Assembly: GCA_016716365.1 (NCBI GenBank)
Contig: JADJWM010000018.1
Coordinates: 310,001-374,000, forward strand
Reading direction: 5' to 3'
DNA from: Chloracidobacterium sp.
GTDB taxonomy: Bacteria; Acidobacteriota; Blastocatellia; Pyrinomonadales; Pyrinomonadaceae
Length of the DNA stretch: 64,000 nt
Notes under the pieces: generated by a model
The model's database searches: none
What the model saw: the letters and a program-made list of their open reading frames with translations, nothing else
What the model was told of the DNA's origin: nothing
Made by a program: the position numbers and the translations under genes
Shown here: positions 35,845 to 45,286 of the stretch, one piece after another
Layout: each line of letters opens with the position of its first letter
How positions within the stretch are numbered: position 1 is the first letter of the stretch

Positions 35845-36558
35845 CTAGATCTCCTGCACCACCTGGAGCCCCGGCTTACCCTCTCGGACGGCCATCTCGT
35901 CGCTTATCACCCGACCGTCGCGAAGAACGATCTGCCGTTCGGCCTGGGCGGCGAGCTGTGGATCGTGGGTAACAAGAACCAGGGTTACGTCGCGTTTGGA
36001 ATGAAGTCCCGTCATCAGGTCAAAGATGTGTTTGCCATTCTTCGAATCGAGGTTGCCGGTCGGCTCGTCCGCCAACAGAATCGAGGGCTCGTTCGCAAAT
36101 GCCCGGGCGATCGCCACCCGCTGCTGCTCGCCGCCGGACAATTCGGTCGGGTAGTGGTGCCCGCGGTTTACCAGGTCAACGTCTTCGAGCAATTCGTGGG
36201 CCCGCTCGGCGGCGTCGCGAACCCCTCGGATCTCCATCGGGATCAGGATATTCTCAAACGCCGTCAGGCTGGGGATCAGATGGAACGACTGGAAAATGAA
36301 GCCGATCTTCTTGCTCCGGAGTTCGGCCAGGTCGTCCTCGCTCATCTCGGTAACGTTCTCTCCGTCAACGAAGATCATCCCCTCAGAAGGGGAATCGAGG
36401 CCCGCGATCAGCCCGAGAAGGGTCGATTTCCCGCTCCCAGACGCTCCGGTCAACGCAACGAATTGCCCGTCAGGTATCTCTGCCGAGACGTCGTCGAGGA
36501 TCGTAAGGTCCTCGGTCCCTGAACGCACGGTTTTTGTAACATTCTGTAAACTGATCAT
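35845..36558 (-). CDS. ABC transporter ATP-binding protein (YbbA/LolD-like)
   Basis: 237 residues. Walker A GASGSGKST (38-46), Q-loop FIFQSFHL, signature LSGGEQQRVAIA, Walker B ILLADEPTGNLD and the H-loop VTHD. It pairs with the FtsX-like permease 57 bases downstream. The ATP-binding protein is divergent from the esterase gene, sharing a 129-base intergenic region. Confidence 0.95.
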   Translation of the reverse strand: MISLQNVTKTVRSGTEDLTILDDVSAEIPDGQFVALTGASGSGKSTLLGLIAGLDSPSEGMIFVDGENVTEMSEDDLAELRSKKIGFIFQSFHLIPSLTAFENILIPMEIRGVRDAAERAHELLEDVDLVNRGHHYPTELSGGEQQRVAIARAFANEPSILLADEPTGNLDSKNGKHIFDLMTGLHSKRDVTLVLVTHDPQLAAQAERQIVLRDGRVISDEMAVREGKPGLQVVQEI

Positions 36559-36569
36559 GGTCGAATAGA

Positions 36570-36619
36570 ATCTTAAGGATACGCGAAGAGCGTCAAGCTC
36601 ATATAATTGTTATCTTAAG
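36570..36619. promoter_or_regulatory. Divergent promoter region with two ATCTTAAG repeats
   Basis: ATCTTAAG occurs at 36570-36577 and 36612-36619, exactly 42 bases apart (four helical turns), on either side of a perfect TATAAT -10 candidate (36602-36607) facing the esterase. No good -35 precedes that -10. The pair could be operator half sites controlling both divergent units; it could also be chance. Confidence 0.3.
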
Positions 36620-36687
36620 TTTACGTGCCGGCGGGTTCCAGCCGTCGAGAACAGTTCGCAATTGATAAGGGGAAATTTATTCTGAGC

Positions 36688-37500
36688 ATGCTTCATCATA
36701 TTCGAATCCCTGCAGGCTTAAGTTTCATTTTTTTGGTTTTGGTGGCGGCCGGGTGCAGTTCGACATCGGTCCGCACTGCGGAGACGGATCCCGGGCCCAG
36801 GCCGCTGATCACGCCAGAGGCCTCGTCCGAACGGCCGAAGATCATCGCATTCGGCGACAGCCTGACCGCGGGTTTCGGCCTTTCCGAACGCGAGTCATAT
36901 CCATATCTTCTGCAGGAACGGCTGAATGCCGAGGGCTACGATTACGAGGTCGTAAACGCCGGTGTCTCGGGCGACACGAGCCTCGGCGGGGCCGAACGCG
37001 CCGACTGGGTCCTTGAGCAGGAGAATGCTGCGATCCTGATCCTCGAACTCGGTGCCAATGACCTTTTGCGCGGAATGCCGCCGGCACGAATGAAGGAAAA
37101 TCTCGATCGGATAATTCAAAAGGCGAAAGCAAAGAACATCCAGGTACTCCTTTGCGGGATGCTGGCCCCGCCGATCGCCGGGTCGGAATACCAGCGTGAA
37201 TTCACGATGGCTTTTCCCGACCTTGCCGACAAGCACGATGTGGCTTTCCTGCCGTTTTTATTGGAAGGCGTTGCGGGAAACAAGAACCTGAACCAGGCGG
37301 ATGGGATCCATCCGAACCCGGAAGGCACAAAAATAATGACTGAGCAATCTATTCAAGGCCTTGAAGCCGCGCTGAGCGGCGACCGGCCACTCGCCCGCGG
37401 CTTTCCGTGTATCGCGTTCTTCGCTTCGTTTGGTCGCGGCGGCCTTTGCGGTTCAATCTTTGGGCAAGAACGCGGCGCAACCTGCAAGGATCTAAGTTGA
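36688..37500 (+). CDS. Lipoprotein GDSL/SGNH esterase (TesA-like)
   Basis: 270 residues from the ATG at 36688, giving a lipoprotein signal with lipobox VAAGC; the frame starts earlier (GTG 36625). SGNH blocks: FGDSLTAGFGL (nucleophile), GVSGDTS, GANDLLRG and DGIHPN. Family members are arylesterase/lysophospholipase/thioesterase I, and the divergent YbbA/YbbP-type transporter is a classical neighbour. The family normally ends soon after the GIHPN block; here about 40 Gly/Cys/Arg-rich residues (after EAALSGDRP) look unrelated and may come from a lost stop codon or frameshift. Confidence 0.88.
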   Translation: MLHHIRIPAGLSFIFLVLVAAGCSSTSVRTAETDPGPRPLITPEASSERPKIIAFGDSLTAGFGLSERESYPYLLQERLNAEGYDYEVVNAGVSGDTSLGGAERADWVLEQENAAILILELGANDLLRGMPPARMKENLDRIIQKAKAKNIQVLLCGMLAPPIAGSEYQREFTMAFPDLADKHDVAFLPFLLEGVAGNKNLNQADGIHPNPEGTKIMTEQSIQGLEAALSGDRPLARGFPCIAFFASFGRGGLCGSIFGQERGATCKDLS

Positions 37501-38452
37501 AGAAGACCGAAACTTGCCAAACTTGCTCACCGTGTCCGGTCGCCGGTGCTTCGGGCGCCCGCGATGAACCTTGTCGAAAGTGGCCCGAGTGATGGGTGCT
37601 AGGAAGGTCCTGTACGCCGACGCAAACCCTCATTGGCGCCTAAGGAAGCCACACAACCACTGGAATGCGCGGGATGACGCCGACCGAAGACGAGTTTAGC
37701 GAAGATTATGCATAATTGGCCAGACTGGTCGAGAACTGTTCCGACTTGGTGCCGCTGGGAATGAATAGCCGGCGTGTGAGGGATTTGACCGGCACTGCTG
37801 GACATGGCTCCTAAGGAATAGCCGGGGGGTGGGGGTGGCGGGGCATCTTTCTTCACCCCGTCCGAGGTGAACAAACGGTCCGATACTGGCGCATGATTCG
37901 ATCGGCACGCCCCCCCGGGGCCCCCCCGCCCCGGGGGCCGCGGGGGGGCCGGCGCCCCGGCCGGGGGCGCGCCCCCCCGGGGGGGGCCCCCCCCCGGCCG
38001 GCCCGGGGGGGGAGAGAGGACAAACCCCGCCCCCTCCCCACACCCCCGACAGGATGGTCAGCAACCGACGGCAGAGCGAACTCAGCGGAAGACTTCACCG
38101 GATGATGCAGTTTCGGGGTCAGTTCTCCGCTGGCGATTCCAAAGGCCCCCCCGTAAAGAGTTTTGGGCTTCAATGAAGCAGGGAAAACTCGACGGAAACA
38201 TTTCGCGTAAGGCGTGTCGGGCAGTCGACGGCGAAGGGTCATCGGCAGCGACGAGCTTGGCGGATTACATTCGTTGAGCGAAAATTTTCGGAGATAAAGA
38301 CCAGGTAGGGTCTCGACGCCACAATTTTGGCGTCAATCGTTCGGAAAGGTTTCGAGCTTTTGACGATGTGATAAGCGGAAAGCATTATTGTCGTCCGGCA
38401 AGCCTCTTTTCGCGGAGTCGGTGTAATGAACATACGCGCGTCGGACGAGAAT
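37501..38452. other. Gene-free, low-quality-looking interval
   Basis: I see no credible protein or RNA gene in about 950 bases. Short frames exist on both strands but show no start signals or protein character, and I found no match by eye to rnpB, ssrA, 6S RNA, a group II intron domain V or a transposase. It contains runs of G and C (see 37908-38012) and is followed directly by a gene with two frameshifts. Confidence 0.5.
37908..38012. repeat. 105-base run of only G and C
   Basis: From 37908 to 38012 there is not one A or T. The block consists of alternating homopolymers of four to nine G or C with self-complementary stretches. Such a block is foreign to the rest of the window and looks like a sequencing or assembly artefact, though a real extreme GC hairpin cannot be ruled out by eye. 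Flanks (37815-37850 and 38027-38050) also carry long G or C runs. Confidence 0.6.
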
Positions 38453-39623
38453 ATGGTATGTGTAACTCACCTTGAATGTGCAAATTGCGGCCTGGAACAT
38501 GCAGCCGGCAGGCTTTGGAACCTTTGCCACGAATGTGCAAAGCCGCTGCTCGTCCGTTATGACCTTTCGGCTGCAGGCAACCGTCTTGACCGCGGTTCGC
38601 TCGCTTCCCGCGAGCCGTCCCTCTGGCGATATCGCGAAGTTCTGCCCTTGGCCGACCTCGCGAATCCGAAGTAAGCCTGGGCGAGGGTTGGACGCCGCTT
38701 CTCGCGGCCGATCGGCTCGCCAGGCGGCTGCCGGTCGGCCTGAAGCTGCGCATCAAGGACGAAGGCCAGAACCCGACGCAGAGTTTCAAGGCACGTGGGA
38801 TGACGCCGCCATTTCGATGGCGAAGGAATTGGGCGTGAGCAAGGTAGCTGTTCCTTCCGCCGGGAATGCCGCCGGCGCAATGGCCGCCTATGCCGCCCGG
38901 GCGGGCATGGAGGCCTTCATTTTCATGCCCGATGACACGCCTGCCGCGAATGTGATCGAGTGCCGGCAGACTGGTGCTAACGTGACGCTTGTTAACGGCC
39001 TGATCACGGATTGCGGCAAGATCGTCGCCGAACGTAAAGAAGCCGAGGGCTGGTTTGATGTATCGACCCTCAAAGAGCCGTATCGCGTCGAGGGCAAGAA
39101 GACGATGGGCTACGAGCTGGCCGAGCAGCTCGGCTGGCGGCTGCCCGACGTGATCCTTTACCCGACGGGCGGCGGCACCGGCCTGATCGGGATGTGGAAA
39201 GCCTTCGACGAGATGGAAGCAATGGGATGGATCGGTCCTGCACGGCCGCGAATGGTCTCGGTACAGTCGGCAACATGCGCACCGATCGTGCGTGCATTCG
39301 AGGCCGGCGAGCGGTTCGCGGATGAATTTGAAAATGCGGCAACCGTGGCTTCCGGGCTGCGAGTACCGAAGGCGATCGGCGACTTCCTGATCCTTGATGC
39401 GGTAAGAGCGTCAGGCGGGACGGCGATCGCGGTAACGGATGAAGAATTGGTCGCTGCCGTCGGCGAGATCGGTGCGGCCGAAGGGATATTCGCGGCACCC
39501 GAAGGGGCGGCCTGCCTTCCTGCCCTCAGAAAGCTGATCGAACGTGGCGAGGTCCGCGAGGGCGACGAGGTCGTGATCTTCAATACAGGTTCAGGCGTGA
39601 AATATCTAGAGGCCTTCGAATGA
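38453..39623 (+). pseudogene. thrC: Threonine synthase, interrupted by two frameshifts
   Basis: PLP enzyme converting O-phosphohomoserine to threonine. Start MVCVTHLECANCG at 38453. Frame 1 ends with DLANPK at a TAA (38672-38674); the protein continues one frame over with VSLGEGWTPLL...NPTQSFKARGM (PLP lysine in SFKARG), then shifts again near 38805 to AAISMAKELGVSKVAVPSAGNAAGAM and runs intact to EAF at the end. Restoring one base near 38668 and one near 38805 (a G in each, as CCGGAA and ACGGCC) rebuilds an uninterrupted protein of about 390 residues. Either a decaying gene or base-call errors; the catalytic parts all persist. Convergent with pgi. Confidence 0.85.
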
Positions 39624-39628
39624 ACTCT

Positions 39629-41326
39629 CTAGCCCATCACCTCGAGGAGCCGTTCAAGACCGGCTTTAACGTCGCCGGAAATATGAGCCCGTAAAGCTCG
39701 CCGTCCGCGGTCGAGCAGCACTTGAAAGTCGCCGCGTGCCTGGGCCGATTCGACTATTCCAAAGGAATATTTCTGGCCCGGGACGGGCACGTCAACCGGG
39801 TCATCAGCGGTTATCTGCAGGAACACGCCGTTGTCCGGGCCTCCTTTATACGCCTGTCCGGTCGAATGTAGGAAACGCGGCCCGAAGCCAAGGCACGTCG
39901 CGACCTTGTATTGCACCAGAACGTTCGATTTGATCTGCTGGAGCACATCCTCGTGCTCCTGGTCCATTTCGATAAACGCAAGGATCGCAAAATAATCGTT
40001 CTCGGCCAGGTTCCAAAGGTGGGCTTCGAGAAAGCCGGCCAGCGATCGCTCATCGGCCGCATTTTCAAGCTCGGCCGCGTAATCGGGCCGAGAGAACAGC
40101 GAAATTTCGCCATCGCTGAAGAACGGTTCTTCTTTCGGCAGTTCGCCTGAAACTTCGTAGGCGTCGGTGATCTTTCTTGCCTCGACCTTTGCTGCTTCGA
40201 CATCGGGCTGGTTGAAGGGATTCAGCCCCATGATCGATCCCGCGACCGCGGTCGCAAATTCCCATCGAAAGAACTCCTGCCCGATGCTGTAAAGGTCCGA
40301 AAGCTCGATGTCTATCATCGGATGTCCTGCTTCTGCCAGATCGTTCAGGTCGGCCAGCATATCCTCATCGGCCTCAGACCCCTTCAGCGTGAAATTGACG
40401 AAGACACGGTCATCGCCGTAGACCTCCGGATCATCCGGGGCTTCGCGGTCGACGGGTATGATCGCCATGCCGTTCTTGCCGGTGGATTCCGCGATAAGCT
40501 GTTCGAGCCACGCGCCGAGGTCGTAAAATTCGGGCGGTGTCAGTATGGTCAATTTATCGCGGCCTTCGCGATGGCAAACGCCTAGCAGCGTACCCAAAAT
40601 GGCACCCGGGTTCTCGTTGGCATTGGTCGCCCTGCAGGCTTTGACCATCGCATCTGCTGATTTAAGAAGGCGTTCAACGTCAAGGCCCATCACGGCCGCC
40701 GCGGTCATCCCAAATGCGGACAGGGCGGAGAAACGGCCGCCGATGTCCGGCTTCCCAAAAAAAATGTGACGATAACCATCGGCTTCGGCAGCTTTTTGCA
40801 TCGACGAACCGGGGTCGGTGATCGCAAGGAACTGACGACCGGCCCTTTCCTTACCGATCTTTTTTGCAAGGCGGTCGAAAAAATACTGCTTGAAGCAATT
40901 CGGTTCAAGGGTAGTGCCGCTTTTGCTGGCGACGATGAATACGGTCTTTTCGAGATCGAGCTTGCTTTCGGCCGTGATCACCTGTGCCGGCACGGTCGAA
41001 TCTAGGATGTGGAAGTCGTCGCGGCCGAACGTGATCGCCAACACTTCAGGGCACAGCGACGAACCGCCCATCCCCATCAGCAAAGCCTGTGTCAGCCCTG
41101 CCGAATCGAGGTCCTCGCGCAAGGACCGATATTTTTCGAGGTCCCCGAGTTCTTCGTCCACGATGGTCAGCCACCCGAGCCAGTCCGCCTCATCGGCCCC
41201 GGTCCAGACGGCTGCGTCCTTTTCCCAGATACGGGAGACACGCTTTTCTTCTATGGTTCGTTGAACTTCGGCGCGGTAAGACTGCTTCAGCTTCTCGGGC
41301 AGAGAGTGCTTCATCAGGTTCGGCAT
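39629..41326 (-). CDS. pgi: Glucose-6-phosphate isomerase
   Basis: Interconverts glucose-6-phosphate and fructose-6-phosphate. 565 residues. Sugar-phosphate isomerase motifs: GMGGSSLCPEV, VASKSGTTLEPN, a SIS fold with DPGSSMQKAA, and GGRFSALSAFG. The C-terminal region (GPRFLHSTGQAYKGGPDNGVFLQIT) is the type found in the isomerase half of transaldolase/isomerase fusions; the transaldolase half is absent here. Divergent from the TPR gene. Confidence 0.93.
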   Translation of the reverse strand: MPNLMKHSLPEKLKQSYRAEVQRTIEEKRVSRIWEKDAAVWTGADEADWLGWLTIVDEELGDLEKYRSLREDLDSAGLTQALLMGMGGSSLCPEVLAITFGRDDFHILDSTVPAQVITAESKLDLEKTVFIVASKSGTTLEPNCFKQYFFDRLAKKIGKERAGRQFLAITDPGSSMQKAAEADGYRHIFFGKPDIGGRFSALSAFGMTAAAVMGLDVERLLKSADAMVKACRATNANENPGAILGTLLGVCHREGRDKLTILTPPEFYDLGAWLEQLIAESTGKNGMAIIPVDREAPDDPEVYGDDRVFVNFTLKGSEADEDMLADLNDLAEAGHPMIDIELSDLYSIGQEFFRWEFATAVAGSIMGLNPFNQPDVEAAKVEARKITDAYEVSGELPKEEPFFSDGEISLFSRPDYAAELENAADERSLAGFLEAHLWNLAENDYFAILAFIEMDQEHEDVLQQIKSNVLVQYKVATCLGFGPRFLHSTGQAYKGGPDNGVFLQITADDPVDVPVPGQKYSFGIVESAQARGDFQVLLDRGRRALRAHISGDVKAGLERLLEVMG

Positions 41327-41409
41327 AGACGCTAATCTACCATACGTATCTTATGGGAAAAAGCACGTTTACCAATGATTTCACTGAGAATTTTGTTAGA
41401 ATTCGGGCT

Positions 41410-42354
41410 ATGAGAACTGCGATCCTGCTTACGATGATCTGTCTCGTCACGCTTTTTCAGGCCGCGAGCGGCCAGAATTGTGCCGAAACGGCCCGTATTG
41501 TTCCGCCGACGCTTTCGGACCAGACACGCTCCGATTTTGAACAGAAACTCGCCGATGCCATCGCGGCCCGGAAGGCAAAGCCCGACGATCCGGACGCTCT
41601 GATCTGGGTCGGGCGGCGGACGGCGTATCTTGGCCGTTACAAAGAAGCGGTCCGAATCTTCACCGAAGGGATCGCAAAGTTCCCGGCCGATGCCAGGATG
41701 TACCGGCATCGCGGTCACCGTAACATAACGCTTCGATGCTTCGATGACGCGGTACGCGACTTCGAAAAAGCGGCATCGTTGATAAAAGGGAAGCCGGACG
41801 AGGTCGAACCCGACGGATTGCCGAACGCAAAGAATATCCCGACGAGCACCCTCCAGTCGAACATCTGGTATCACCTCGGGCTGGCTTATTACGTCAAGGG
41901 CGGATTCAAAAAGGCACTGCGGGCGTACGAACAGTGTGAGAAGGTCTCGAAGAACAACGATATGCGTGCGGCTACCGTCTATTGGCACTATATGACCCTT
42001 CGGCGTCTTGGCCGGCGGGCTGAAGCGGAAAAGCTGCTTCGCGAATTCGCGACCGACGTCGAGGTGATCGAGAACCGGGATTACCTTGACCTGATCAAAC
42101 TTAACAAAGGAGAGGTGAAGGCCGAGGCCCTGCTCTCGAAGATCCGGGGCGATGCGAATACTCTCGGCTCGGCATCGCTGGGTTACGGGATCGGCAATTA
42201 TTTCCTGTATAACGGCGACAAAGAGAATGCGATGACCATATTCCGCAAGATCGTTGAAGGCGACCAGTGGGCGAGCTTTGGCTATATCGCGGCCGAAGCC
42301 GAACTCTCTCGGAGCGCCTCCCGCGTGCCGGGTGCAATGTATGGATACTATTAA
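41410..42354 (+). CDS. Exported TPR protein
   Basis: 314 residues from the ATG at 41410, which gives a signal peptide (MRTAILLTMICLVTLFQAASGQ). Helical TPR-like repeats are visible (DALIWVGRRTAYLGRYKEAVRIFTEGIAKFP; YHLGLAYYVKGGFKKALRAYEQCEK; AATVYWHYMTLRRLGRRAEAEKLL). It likely acts in the periplasm as a protein-interaction scaffold. The last 14 bases overlap the nitrilase start. Confidence 0.8.
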   Translation: MRTAILLTMICLVTLFQAASGQNCAETARIVPPTLSDQTRSDFEQKLADAIAARKAKPDDPDALIWVGRRTAYLGRYKEAVRIFTEGIAKFPADARMYRHRGHRNITLRCFDDAVRDFEKAASLIKGKPDEVEPDGLPNAKNIPTSTLQSNIWYHLGLAYYVKGGFKKALRAYEQCEKVSKNNDMRAATVYWHYMTLRRLGRRAEAEKLLREFATDVEVIENRDYLDLIKLNKGEVKAEALLSKIRGDANTLGSASLGYGIGNYFLYNGDKENAMTIFRKIVEGDQWASFGYIAAEAELSRSASRVPGAMYGYY

Positions 42355-42616
42355 TATTGCCCTGGCGCAGTTCACTCCGGTCTGGTTCGACCGCGAAAAG
42401 ACCCTCGCCAAGGTCTGCGACCACATAGTCGAGGCCTCGGGCAAAAGGGCCGAACTTGTCGCTTTTGGTGAGGGGCTTGTTCCCGGCTACCCGTTTTGGA
42501 TCGAGTATTCGAAAGAGACCGCATTTAACTCATCATTCCACAAGGCTTTCCACGCGGAATACATAAAACAAGCCGTTTGCATCGAACGCGGCGACCTGAA
42601 CGGGGTCTGCGGCTAG
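42341..42616 (+). pseudogene. Nitrilase-family hydrolase, 5' part ending at an in-frame TAG
   Basis: ATG at 42341 (MDTINIALAQFTPVWFDREKTLAKV). The catalytic Glu is visible in AFGEGLVPGYPFW. A TAG at 42614-42616 cuts the frame; the same frame continues without any shift in the next entry, so a single substitution could restore it. The family hydrolyses nitriles or amides. Confidence 0.8.
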
Positions 42617-43297
42617 GCTCGCGACCATAAGATCGCCGTTTATCTTGGGATCATCGAGCGGCCGCCCGACCGCGGCGAGAGCGTGTACGCCTCGCTCGTC
42701 TATATCAACGAAAAAGGCGAGATCCGATCGGTACACCGAAAGCTGATGCCGACCTACGACGAGCGTATGACTTGGGCGACCGGCGACGGGAACGGACTCC
42801 GGACCCACGAACTTGGCCCGTTCACGCTTGGCGGGTTGAATTGCTGGGAGAATTGGATGCCGCTTGCACGGACCGCGCTCTACGCACAGGGCGAGGACCT
42901 GCACGTCGCCGTTTGGCCGGGCAGCCGTCGGAATACAAACGACATCACAAGGTATATAGCTATTGAGTCGCGTTCGTTCGTGGCGTCCGTTTCGGGTTTG
43001 ATGCGAAAAAGCGACCTGCCCGAACACTTGCCCGGGATCGAACGAGTGATCGAGAATTCGCCGGAGTTTCTTGCCGACGGAGGTTCTTGCGTCTCCGGGC
43101 CCGACGGGCAATGGGTGATCGAACCGTTTTGCTCGGAAGAGCGGGTGCTGATCGCGTCGCTTGACCATACGCGGGTTCGCGAAGAGCGACAGAATTTCGA
43201 CCCCACGGGTCATTATTCGCGGCCGGATGTTTTCGATCTTCGGGTAGACCGCAGGCGCCAGACCACGGCGGTTTTCGCCGACGAACTGTCCGACTAG
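42617..43297 (+). pseudogene. Nitrilase-family hydrolase, 3' part
   Basis: Continues ARDHKIAVYLGIIERPPDRGESVYASLVYI. The catalytic Lys (HRKLMPTYDERMTW) and Cys (GGLNCWENWMPL) are intact, and the protein closes normally at about 318 residues in total. Everything needed for activity is present apart from the TAG, so this may be very recent decay, an error, or stop readthrough. An internal ATG (42683) would give a product lacking the Glu. Confidence 0.8.
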
Positions 43298-43361
43298 ACA
43301 TCCGAACCGGCATCGGGATCGAATACGATTTCAACGGCCGCACGAACGCTGCCGTGATAGG

Positions 43362-44048
43362 ATGATGAGAACCGTGAGACCATTTTTGACCGTCGTTACC
43401 CTTTTGACACTTGGCTGCCTGCTGTCGTGCGGGTCGGTCCGATCGTCGGGCGATCCCGAAGCGATGAGCGTGCCGCAAAGCCCGGAAACGGCCGAGGTCG
43501 ACCCAGCGAAGTTGAAAAAGGCGGTCTTCGCCGGCGGATGTTTCTGGGGTGTTGAAGGCGTCTTTGAGCGGACCAAGGGGGTCAAGTCCGCACGTTCAGG
43601 CTACGCCGGCGGCACGGCGAAGTCGGCGAATTACGACGAGGTGAGTTCGGGAAGCACCGAACACGCCGAGGCGGTCGAGGTCGTCTTCGATCCTGCTTCC
43701 GTTTCCTATGACCAACTCCTCGAGGTGTTCTTTAAGGTCATTCACGATCCGACCGAATTGAACCGCCAGGGCCCCGACGTCGGGCCGCAGTACCGTTCGG
43801 CGATCTTCTATGCGGATGAGGAGCAGAAAAAGGCGGTGTCCTCGTTCATTGCCGGACTGACGGAGTCTCGGCTTTTCGAAAAGCCCATCGTCACGCAGGT
43901 CGTGCCGCTTGAGAAATTCTATCCGGCAGAGGATTATCATCAGGATTTCATGACGAAAAATCCCGATCATCCTTACATCGTCTATCACGATGTGCCAAAG
44001 GTTGAGAAACTAAAGAAGAAATACCCCGCCCTTTACGTAAAGGAATGA
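43362..44048 (+). CDS. msrA: Peptide methionine sulfoxide reductase MsrA, exported
   Basis: Repairs methionine-S-sulfoxide. 228 residues. N-terminal signal with lipobox LLSC (Cys23), suggesting a lipid-anchored periplasmic form, unlike cytoplasmic E. coli MsrA. The catalytic motif is GGCFWGVEG (Cys60); further family blocks are RSGYAGG, YDEVSSGSTEHAEAVEV, DPTELNRQGPDVGPQYRSAIF and AEDYHQDF. The two adjacent ATG codons (43362, 43365) leave a one-codon ambiguity. Confidence 0.95.
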   Translation: MMRTVRPFLTVVTLLTLGCLLSCGSVRSSGDPEAMSVPQSPETAEVDPAKLKKAVFAGGCFWGVEGVFERTKGVKSARSGYAGGTAKSANYDEVSSGSTEHAEAVEVVFDPASVSYDQLLEVFFKVIHDPTELNRQGPDVGPQYRSAIFYADEEQKKAVSSFIAGLTESRLFEKPIVTQVVPLEKFYPAEDYHQDFMTKNPDHPYIVYHDVPKVEKLKKKYPALYVKE

Positions 44049-44119
44049 GTCGTTTCGTAGATCTGGTGCCTAATTCTGCGAGGCTCGGCCGTCACTTTTG
44101 ATAACGAAAAGGGTTATAA

Positions 44120-45286
44120 CTAACCTGCTAGCCAATCCAGCAACATCTTTTCCTGAAGATGGAAAGCATGAACGGGGGAGCCGCCTTTGTTCATCGGCAT
44201 CTTGAAGAACACAGACAAATGTTCCTGAATGCCGGCCTCGCCTCGCTGACGCGCAAGGTCGAGACAGCGTGCGATCTCGATCGCAAGCGGGGCCGCCAGG
44301 ATCGAATCTTTACACAAAAAATTCACCTTGATCTGCATCGTCTGCCCGAGAAAGCCGCGAATGTCGATATTATCCCACGCCTCCTTGTCGTCGCCGCGGG
44401 GACGGTAATATCGAATATCGACGATGTGGTCGTCGACGTGGTAACCGAGGATATCGTCCAGCACGCTCTGCTTGGTCTTTACCTTGGACGCGAGCGAATC
44501 CTCATTCGATAAAGCAAGACCATCGCGATTGCCGAGAATGTTTGTTGAGTACCAGCCGTCAACGTGAAGGGCCCGAGCCTTGAGGGCGGGTGCAAGGACG
44601 GTCTTGATGAAGGTCTGCCCGGTCTTGCCGTCTTTCCCGGCGATCGGGACATTCTGCTTTTCGGCGAATTGGATCAAGGCCGGGATGTCGGCGGACGTCG
44701 ACGGCGTGAAGTTTCCGTACGGCACGCCTTCGGCTATCGACGCATAGGCATAGAGCATTGCCGGCGATATCTCGGGGGAATCGTCGTCCAGCGCTTTCTC
44801 GAACGCGGCGATGTCGTTGAGAGCGTCCGTGCCTTCAACCGAAAGCTTTTCGGTGGAGGCGAGATTGATCACGACCGCCGATCCACAAGCTTCCTTAAAC
44901 CCCGCGAGATCTGAACGCAGTCGATCGATTACCGCTCGATGACCGCCGGCGATCTTGTTATCACCCTCGATAAGCGAAAGGAACCGCTCATTGCCGATGG
45001 CCGGCCATGGGCGGATCTGAGAAAGTTCATCGCGAACGGCGGCCAGCTGCCTGTCGTCCAGCACCGCGTGCCCCTCGGCCGCCGTTGCAAGGTCGTCGCC
45101 ATTAAGGTCCCAGCCGGCAAATGTGATGTCGGTGTAATCGGAAAGGCCCTCCACGTTCAGCTCGGCAAGCGGAAGCCCTTCGTGACCGATCAAGCCTTTC
45201 CTTAGAAGCGAAATGCCCGCTGCCATCGTCGTTCCGACAGCCCCGCCAATGCCGACCACGGCAATTCCCAATGCAGACTTAGCCAT
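44120..45286 (-). CDS. ino1: Inositol-3-phosphate synthase
   Basis: Converts glucose-6-phosphate to inositol-3-phosphate with NAD. 388 residues. NAD-binding GIGGAVGTT (12-20), the NLASTEKL region, FTPSTSADIPAL, the catalytic GKDGKTGQTF lysine, STNILGNRDGLAL and DIRYYRPRGDDKEAWDNIDI are family signatures. Bacterial/archaeal-sized. Inositol lipids or solutes are a plausible sink, but no partner gene is present. Confidence 0.93.
   Translation of the reverse strand: MAKSALGIAVVGIGGAVGTTMAAGISLLRKGLIGHEGLPLAELNVEGLSDYTDITFAGWDLNGDDLATAAEGHAVLDDRQLAAVRDELSQIRPWPAIGNERFLSLIEGDNKIAGGHRAVIDRLRSDLAGFKEACGSAVVINLASTEKLSVEGTDALNDIAAFEKALDDDSPEISPAMLYAYASIAEGVPYGNFTPSTSADIPALIQFAEKQNVPIAGKDGKTGQTFIKTVLAPALKARALHVDGWYSTNILGNRDGLALSNEDSLASKVKTKQSVLDDILGYHVDDHIVDIRYYRPRGDDKEAWDNIDIRGFLGQTMQIKVNFLCKDSILAAPLAIEIARCLDLARQRGEAGIQEHLSVFFKMPMNKGGSPVHAFHLQEKMLLDWLAG

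Noticed and set aside
37893..38105. Open frame of 70 codons, Pro/Gly/Arg-rich, through the G/C block
   Set aside because: Composition is set by the G and C homopolymers; no start signal and no protein character.
37501..38425. Possible group II intron, RNase P RNA or transposon remnant
   Set aside because: No domain V-like motif, no RNase P core motifs, no reverse transcriptase or transposase fragments, no terminal inverted repeats seen.
38472..39623. 383-codon frame starting before the threonine synthase core
   Set aside because: Only the part after about 38803 is genuine threonine synthase; the beginning is an out-of-frame reading of the frameshifted gene.
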